NCBI GenBank assembly: GCA_045635565.1
Contig: JAZTVX010000068.1
Location: forward strand, 1 to 28,598
Direction of reading: 5' to 3'
Origin: RGIG4140 sp045635565
GTDB taxonomy: Bacteria; Pseudomonadota; Alphaproteobacteria; CAAHEQ01; UBA3637
Length of the DNA stretch: 28,598 bases
Under the pieces are notes generated by a model, which was given only the letters and a program-made list of their open reading frames with translations, did not search any database and was not told the origin of the DNA. Numbering within the stretch: position 1 is the first letter of the stretch; each line of letters begins with the position of its first letter. The translations under genes and the position numbers were made by a program. This document shows, piece by piece, positions 23,715 to 28,598 of this stretch.

Positions 23715-24706
23715 TTTCCCCTCCGTCTATACCAAGCCGTGAAAAAAAACAACAAACTCAACAACAACGGGATAAAAAACAATTCTTTACGGGGACGAAA
23801 TGTCTGTCCGTCTTTATCAGATTGTTCTAACGCATCAATGGCTTGATAAATATCGGTTAATTCATCGGCTGTCGTGGCTCTGAAATATCGCCCACCCGTT
23901 TTTTGAGCAATGTCTGTTAATGTTTTTTCATCTAAATCAGCACTCGGATTGATAACACGGGGAAAACCGAAAAAATCCGTTTCTTGTCGGGGAGATGAAC
24001 CAATACCAATCGTATAAACTTTGATGTTGTTTTTTTGAGCCATACGCACGGCTTCTTCAACCTGTACCACACCGGCGTTGGCATACCCGTCCGATAATAA
24101 AATCACGATACGAGATTCAGCCGGTACGTTCGTAATATTGGCAACACTTAACGCCAACGCATCACCGATAGCCGTTAATTCACCGGCAATCCCGACAAAA
24201 ACCTCTTTGAGCAAAGATTGTATAATTTTGTAATCATATGTCAACGGTGTATAAGTATATGCTTCACTACCGAAAATGATGAGCGAAATATCATCCCCTT
24301 TCCGTTTTTCCACAAAATCATGAACAACGGATTTGACAATATCCAATCGTGTCACCGGTTTATTTTGTTTGGTAAAATCTGTTTCAGCCATTGAACCGGA
24401 CGTATCCAACGCCAATACGACATTACGGGCATTATGTATAACTGTTTGACCATCCCCGTACCATACCGGTCGAGCGACAGCACAAATACAAAAAATCCAA
24501 GCAAAAACAAGAGGCCATTTTGTTATTGGCACAGATGTTTGCCCATTACCGGAAGACAAACCGACCACCGACACATAAAACGGCACACGCAAAGCGACTA
24601 TTTTGGATTGTACATTTGCATCCTGATTAACACGAGGCAACAACGCACGGACCACCAACGGGACCGGCAACAACAAAAATGCAAAAGGCCAAATAAATAT
24701 TTCCAT
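23711..24706 (-). CDS. batA: BatA, VWA-domain membrane protein
   Basis: A 331-aa protein. An N-terminal membrane segment (MEIFIWPFAFLLLPVPLVV), a second one (about 64-79), then a VWA domain with an intact metal-ion-dependent adhesion site: DTSGS (101-105), a later Thr in GELTAIGDAL and Asp in LLSDGYANAG. A C-terminal membrane helix is followed by RRRGK. This is the usual BatA layout. The start at 24706 is chosen because BatA proteins begin this way; a TTG-initiated extension to 24742 is less likely. No moxR or DUF58 gene, normally upstream, is in this locus. Confidence 0.9.
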   Translation of the reverse strand: MEIFIWPFAFLLLPVPLVVRALLPRVNQDANVQSKIVALRVPFYVSVVGLSSGNGQTSVPITKWPLVFAWIFCICAVARPVWYGDGQTVIHNARNVVLALDTSGSMAETDFTKQNKPVTRLDIVKSVVHDFVEKRKGDDISLIIFGSEAYTYTPLTYDYKIIQSLLKEVFVGIAGELTAIGDALALSVANITNVPAESRIVILLSDGYANAGVVQVEEAVRMAQKNNIKVYTIGIGSSPRQETDFFGFPRVINPSADLDEKTLTDIAQKTGGRYFRATTADELTDIYQAIDALEQSDKDGQTFRPRKELFFIPLLLSLLFFFTAWYRRRGK

Positions 24707-24841
24707 ACCGTGTAATATAAGCCCAAAAAACCGTGAAAGCAATCCTAAAACACATACAACACTCTTTTTTTAAGACATGAAGAAAGTTATCCGTTATCTG
24801 TTACTTTTTTCTGAATCAATAATCAATCAAACAATTAACAA

Positions 24842-24880
24842 ATACAAAGAAAGGCAATCATAACGACTGCCTTTCCTTCA
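24842..24880 (-). terminator. Terminator of hinT
   Basis: Minus strand: GAAAGGCA-N-TC ... GA-N-TGCCTTTC hairpin with a short T-containing tail, about 30 nt past the hinT stop. It separates hinT from the bat genes. Confidence 0.55.
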
Positions 24881-24909
24881 TAATACAAATAAAAACAAAA
24901 ATTAAGAAA

Positions 24910-25263
24910 TTACAAATGTTCTGATAATGCCTCACCCCCTAAAATATGTGCGTGTAAATGAGGGACTTCCTGCCCGCTGTTTTTACCGGAGTTAAAAACA
25001 AGACGGTATCCCCCTTCAATTAAACCTAACTTTTCAGCCGTGCGAACAATCGCACGCATATAACCTTCAATTTCCGTTGCATTGGAATGTTCCACAAAAT
25101 CTTCAAAATCAACAACCATTGCTTTCGAAATAACCAAAGCATGTACTTTGGCTTTCGGGGCAATATCATAAAAGGCCATGGCAAATTCATCTTCGTAAAT
25201 TTTTTCGGCAGGTATTTCCCCCCGTAAAATTTTAGCAAAAGCATTGTTTGAATTATATTTCAT
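24910..25263 (-). CDS. hinT: HIT-family nucleotide hydrolase (HinT type)
   Basis: A 117-aa protein of the histidine-triad family, acting on purine nucleoside phosphoramidates such as lysyl- or tryptamine-AMP. It has the full layout: FAKILRGEIPAEKIYEDE at the start, AFYDIAPKAKVHALVISK, GYRLVFNSGKNSGQEV and the triad HLHAHI (H102, H104, H106). Length is normal. ATG at 25263 starts in the divergent region shared with the DUF2066 operon. Confidence 0.95.
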   Translation of the reverse strand: MKYNSNNAFAKILRGEIPAEKIYEDEFAMAFYDIAPKAKVHALVISKAMVVDFEDFVEHSNATEIEGYMRAIVRTAEKLGLIEGGYRLVFNSGKNSGQEVPHLHAHILGGEALSEHL

Positions 25264-25287
25264 TTCAATAAACCTTTTTCTTTTTAG

Positions 25288-25315
25288 TTGATTTTTTCGT
25301 TTCTTCTGCTACAAT
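25288..25315 (+). promoter_or_regulatory. Promoter of the DUF2066-perM-hdaA operon
   Basis: TTGATT (25288-25293), 16-nt spacer, TACAAT (25310-25315), about 40 nt before the ATG at 25358. It faces away from hinT. Confidence 0.65.
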
Positions 25316-25357
25316 AACACAGAGAATTAAAAGATTCAATAAAAAAAAGGATATTTT

Positions 25358-26488
25358 ATGAAATTTTTTTTTAAACGACTAGCCTGTCTGTTTTTTATAT
25401 ATGGGTTCATGGGTGTTCTTTCGGTTTCGGCACAAGATTTATTCGTTATGACGAATATTCCTGTGTCGGCAGACGCCGAAACAGCTCTTTTGGCACGAAC
25501 GCAAGCCATTACCAACGGTGAAAAACAAGCATTTACCGAATTATTGGATAAAATCGTTGCTCCGGCAGACAGAAATCGAATCCCGACTGTCACAGATGAA
25601 ATGATTACCTCTTTTGTACAAGACGTATCCGTTGCTCATGAAAAAGCCGGTTCAACTCGCTACATGGGAGCATTAACCGTTCGTTTCAAAGCCGAACCGA
25701 TTCGGTCGTTTTTAGCAGAACAGCATGTAACTTTTTTATCCCGTCTGCCTCAACCGGCTTTGGTTTTACCCCTCTATCGGGAAGGAATACAAACCATATC
25801 CATTGATGATAACAACCCGCTTTGGCAAGCCCTGCGAGATGATTTTCCGGCAAGTCGGCTGTTCCAATTTAAAATACCTGTCGGTGATGATGATGATAAA
25901 CAATTAGCCGTTGAAGCCGTTATTCAAAACAAAGCCGACGCATATAAACAATTGGCTCAAAAATACAATGTAACACAAATCATGATTGTGGATATTTATA
26001 AGCAAGGCACACAATTTACCGTCAACACCCGTTTTTTACCGAAAAACAGTGCACCCGAAGCCGAAATTCAATTAAATGTTTCCGATGATCGGGAATCTTC
26101 CGTTCGGATTGTGCGTGATTTATTGAGCGATACCATTCGTATGATGTCTAAAAAATGGCTGTATCTGTCACAAAATTCATCTCAACCGATTCAAGCATAC
26201 GCTGTTGTTGTGCCGATTGAAAAAATATCGGATTTGTCACGCATTCGTCAAAAACTGCAACAACTTAACTTTGCTGAAAAAGTGGATATTAAAGGCTTTG
26301 CCAACAAACAATTAAACGTCACGTTCCATTATCGGGGTAATGTGTCGGAATTGGGTGAAAAACTGCGATTAAATGATTTGATTTTAACGGCTGTCCCGGA
26401 TGAAACCGGTCAATTGATTTATTTATTATCCGAACCAAATGTGTTGAAAAACATAACCGAACAACCTGATAATACTGTTCATTATTAA
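25358..26488 (+). CDS. DUF2066 secreted protein
   Basis: A 376-aa protein with a signal peptide (MKFFFKRLACLFFIYGFMGVLSVSA) and so periplasmic or membrane-attached. The domain order matches DUF2066: a first segment with the ARTQAITNGEKQAFTELLDKI helix, TRYMGALTVRFKAEPIRSFL, then LVLPLYREG and a repeated alpha/beta part near the C-terminus. The biochemical role of the family is unknown. In alphaproteobacteria it sits upstream of perM and hdaA as here. AAGGAT precedes the ATG. 12 nt separate it from the permease gene. Confidence 0.88.
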   Translation: MKFFFKRLACLFFIYGFMGVLSVSAQDLFVMTNIPVSADAETALLARTQAITNGEKQAFTELLDKIVAPADRNRIPTVTDEMITSFVQDVSVAHEKAGSTRYMGALTVRFKAEPIRSFLAEQHVTFLSRLPQPALVLPLYREGIQTISIDDNNPLWQALRDDFPASRLFQFKIPVGDDDDKQLAVEAVIQNKADAYKQLAQKYNVTQIMIVDIYKQGTQFTVNTRFLPKNSAPEAEIQLNVSDDRESSVRIVRDLLSDTIRMMSKKWLYLSQNSSQPIQAYAVVVPIEKISDLSRIRQKLQQLNFAEKVDIKGFANKQLNVTFHYRGNVSELGEKLRLNDLILTAVPDETGQLIYLLSEPNVLKNITEQPDNTVHY

Positions 26489-26500
26489 AGGATAAACACC

Positions 26501-27583
26501 ATGGAACACTTGAAAAAAAGATTTACGCAAACCCATAAAACATTGTTATTATTAGCCCTTATCGTCGGAATTATCGGATATTTTTTCTATGCCATATCCG
26601 GTATTTTACTGCCGTTTGTATTGGCATTTGTTTTTGCGTATTTTTTGCACCCTGCCGTTTCAGCATTGGAAAAACGACACTTATCCAGAACAATGGCGAC
26701 AAGTCTTATCATGACATTATTTATCATCTTCATCTTGGGTGTTATTTTAATCATTGTACCGATTTTACAAGCACAGGTTATGGCATTGTTTGCCAAAGTA
26801 CCGATTTTAGCCGATACGTTAAAAGAACAAATCCAATCTTTGATTGTGTATGCCCGTCAGACGATTTCGCCCGAACAACTGGCTGATATTTCCAACACTG
26901 TTTCCAAATCAATCGGGATGATTTTAAAATCGTTTGCCAATGGTTTATTGAACATTTTAACCGGTGGTGTCGTTTTATTCAATGTTGTATCTATGTTGAT
27001 GATTACCCCGATTGTATTGTTTTATGTCTTACGTGACTGGCAAGGAGTTGAAAATCAAATGAGTGATCTTATTCCCGAAAAAAACAAAAAAAACGTCATA
27101 CCGATTTTACAAGAAATCAACACAACTCTATCCGGTTTCATTCGGGGACAATCCATGGTTTGTTTATCATTGGGATTATTTTACGGTATCGGTTTATCCG
27201 TTATCGGATTAGAATCAGGTTTATTGGTCGGTTTGTTATCCGGTATTTTATCATTTATCCCGTATTTTGGTTTCTTAACCGGTGTGATTTTGAGTGTCTT
27301 TTTGGCTATCACAACACATGCCTCATTCAACCTATGGATAGGGATTGGCATTGTCTTTATTTTAGGACAAATTTTAGAAGGATACGTTTTAACACCGAAA
27401 TTAGTCGGGGATAAAGTCGGACTTCACCCTGTTTGGGTTATTTTTGCCTTATTTGCCGGTGGGGCTTTATTGGGCTTTATTGGTGTTTTGTTGGCTGTTC
27501 CCATTGCTGCCGTCATCGGTATCTTCATGCGTCGATTGATTGGCTGGTACCGAACAAGCGTTATTTATAAAGGAAAAAAATAA
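26501..27583 (+). CDS. AI-2E/PerM family transporter
   Basis: A 360-aa polytopic inner-membrane protein. There are paired N-terminal helices (TLLLLALIVGIIGYFFYAI; LLPFVLAFVFAYFLHP), a soluble stretch with amphipathic helices (about 110-150), then GGVVLFNVVSMLMITPIVLFYVLRDW and five further helices with the family motif GFIRGQSMVCLSLGLFYGIGL, EGYVLTPKLVGDKVGLHPVWV and a final GVLLAVPIAAVIG. Members export small molecules or act as Na+/H+ antiporters; the substrate here is unknown. It is coupled to hdaA (gap of 3 nt). Confidence 0.92.
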   Translation: MEHLKKRFTQTHKTLLLLALIVGIIGYFFYAISGILLPFVLAFVFAYFLHPAVSALEKRHLSRTMATSLIMTLFIIFILGVILIIVPILQAQVMALFAKVPILADTLKEQIQSLIVYARQTISPEQLADISNTVSKSIGMILKSFANGLLNILTGGVVLFNVVSMLMITPIVLFYVLRDWQGVENQMSDLIPEKNKKNVIPILQEINTTLSGFIRGQSMVCLSLGLFYGIGLSVIGLESGLLVGLLSGILSFIPYFGFLTGVILSVFLAITTHASFNLWIGIGIVFILGQILEGYVLTPKLVGDKVGLHPVWVIFALFAGGALLGFIGVLLAVPIAAVIGIFMRRLIGWYRTSVIYKGKK

Positions 27584-27586
27584 CAC

Positions 27587-28234
27587 ATGCAAGAACAACT
27601 TTCCTTGAAACTGCCCTATCGACCATCTTACGGACGAGGAGATTTTTTAGTTGCTCCGTGTAATTTTGAAGCCGTTCAATGGATAGACCATTGTGATTCG
27701 TGGTGTACACCGGCTATTATTATTTATGGGGAATCGGGCTGTGGTAAATCGCATTTAGCAACAACATTTTCACCTGTCTGTTTAGATGCCCGAATGATGG
27801 ATTTATCTCAATTGCCGACAGTGTGTCCGAAACACACGGTCATTGAACATATTGATGAAACCGTACATGAAGAAACATTGTTTCATTTATACAATCGTAT
27901 TACCGGGCAAGGGTCAAAATTATTGATGACCGCCCGTCAAATTCCGCAATTTCGATTAAAAGATTTACAATCCCGTATCAATGCAACACCAAAAATTGCC
28001 ATATCAACACCGGACGAAGAATTGATTTATGCCGTTTTTTACAAAGCATTTCAAGATAGGCAACTCATGATTGAACCGAAAGTAATCGAATATGCTGTTT
28101 TACGGATTCCCCGTTCTTTTGAAGCCGTTAAAAAGGTGTTTGAACAGGCAGACAGTTTGTCATTAAGCCGTGGACAAAAAGTCACAATTCCGTTAATGAA
28201 ATCAGCCATTGAACAAGCCTTATCAAGTTGTTAA
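27587..28234 (+). CDS. hdaA: HdaA, DnaA-related replication regulator
   Basis: A 215-aa AAA+ protein related to the central domain of DnaA. With the DNA clamp it promotes hydrolysis of DnaA-ATP to limit re-initiation. It begins with QEQLSLKLP, the clamp-binding motif (QL-x-L-x-LP type). Walker A is GESGCGKSHL (48-57), a Walker B-like acidic pair is VIEHIDE (D90/E91), and sensor/Arg-finger elements are seen in LLMTARQIPQF and LKDLQSR. No DNA-binding domain IV, as expected for Hda. The stop at 28234 has no clear terminator after it. Confidence 0.92.
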   Translation: MQEQLSLKLPYRPSYGRGDFLVAPCNFEAVQWIDHCDSWCTPAIIIYGESGCGKSHLATTFSPVCLDARMMDLSQLPTVCPKHTVIEHIDETVHEETLFHLYNRITGQGSKLLMTARQIPQFRLKDLQSRINATPKIAISTPDEELIYAVFYKAFQDRQLMIEPKVIEYAVLRIPRSFEAVKKVFEQADSLSLSRGQKVTIPLMKSAIEQALSSC

Positions 28235-28280
28235 AATACCCGTTTTATCAACATTTATTCATAAAGACACTTTTGTTACT

Positions 28281-28363
28281 TATCAGGTGTTATAATAGAT
28301 GATATGAAAACATGATACATTTTCGATGTTCTGATGTTTACCCATCTCTATTAACACCTGATA
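28281..28363. repeat. 12-bp perfect inverted repeat with long loop
   Basis: TATCAGGTGTTA (28281-28292) and TAACACCTGATA (28352-28363). With small bulges pairing extends to about 20 nt per side (next to ATAG..ATG / CATC..CTAT). It lies between hdaA and a leftward gene end. No T-run follows, so it is not a standard terminator. Confidence 0.7.
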
Positions 28364-28375
28364 GGATAACAATCC

Positions 28376-28598
28376 CTACCCTTTTTGGCAATAAACCTTA
28401 CCTGTTTCATTGTCTTTCGTTGGTGTTCGTGACGCATTCCGACATAATTGTGCCGACAATTCATCTATGCCGATTTCGTTACTGCCGACATCAATTTCAG
28501 AACCCCAACAATCACCGTTGATATCTTGCCATTCTCCGGCATCACATGTTTGAACACAATATTTTAACTCGTCAACCTTCATCATTATCCGACGGTTA
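28376..28598 (-). CDS. 3' part of a Cys-rich protein, cut by the window edge
   Basis: A leftward frame that stays open to the window end, so the true start is probably outside. Visible are about 73 residues with five Cys (YCVQTCDAGE, GDCWGSE, LCRNAS, YCQKG at the end), Asp/Gly/Asn-rich, as in extracellular disulfide-bonded domains or pilin-like tails. An ATG pair at 28585 has no ribosome site, which supports an upstream start. Family not recognised. Confidence 0.5.
   Translation of the reverse strand, partial: NRRIMMKVDELKYCVQTCDAGEWQDINGDCWGSEIDVGSNEIGIDELSAQLCRNASRTPTKDNETGKVYCQKG

Noticed and set aside
28312..28521. Rightward 69-codon frame after hdaA
   Set aside because: Begins inside the inverted repeat, has no ribosome site, and is opposite a more protein-like leftward frame.

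Overview
The window looks like a low-GC alphaproteobacterial chromosome carrying a tailed-phage structural gene block. The alphaproteobacterial assignment is an inference. It rests on a rightward trio (DUF2066 secreted protein, AI-2E/PerM permease, HdaA-type DnaA homologue) that is typical of that class, plus a bat (VWA/TPR) operon and a HinT-type hydrolase. Uncultured AT-rich gut or host-associated lineages would fit.

Left edge (1-839): no convincing protein gene. On the minus strand there is a very strong sigma70-type promoter (TTGACA, 17 nt, TAGATT, with A-tracts upstream) and a leader with a boxB-like hairpin and a boxA-like stretch. It reads out of the window and may feed an rRNA operon.

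840-4436, all leftward: an unrecognised membrane-anchored protein, a small soluble protein, three tandem small membrane proteins with matching C-terminal motifs, and a DUF2778/Tlde1-like L,D-transpeptidase-fold protein. Several have their own promoters and terminators. 4437-6381: three hairpins in a row, then two rightward secreted paralogues that share a 288-bp, nearly identical 5' module and then diverge abruptly.

6430-18446: a leftward podovirus-like block. In transcription order it reads: major capsid, capsid-associated helical protein, head-tail adaptor, tail hub/DNA stabilisation protein, GNAT acetyltransferase, two ejection/structural proteins, membrane-anchored coiled coil, GH24 lysozyme, a 46-aa holin candidate, a 76-aa unknown, a scaffold-like protein, a GroES-like co-chaperonin, portal, an autonomously expressed tRNA-Lys(CTT), small terminase candidate, large terminase. 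There is no integrase, repressor, replication gene or obvious receptor-binding spike. Portal and terminase come last instead of first. The block is flanked by apparently non-phage DNA, so it is either a reduced prophage or a domesticated particle-forming locus.

18447-19144 is non-coding. It holds the capsid promoter, terminators and an array of seven 10-bp repeats. 19145-24706 is a leftward glycosyltransferase plus the batA, batBC-fusion and batD genes. hinT follows leftward, then the rightward DUF2066-perM-hdaA operon. The right edge has a 12-bp inverted repeat and a Cys-rich reading frame open at the window end.
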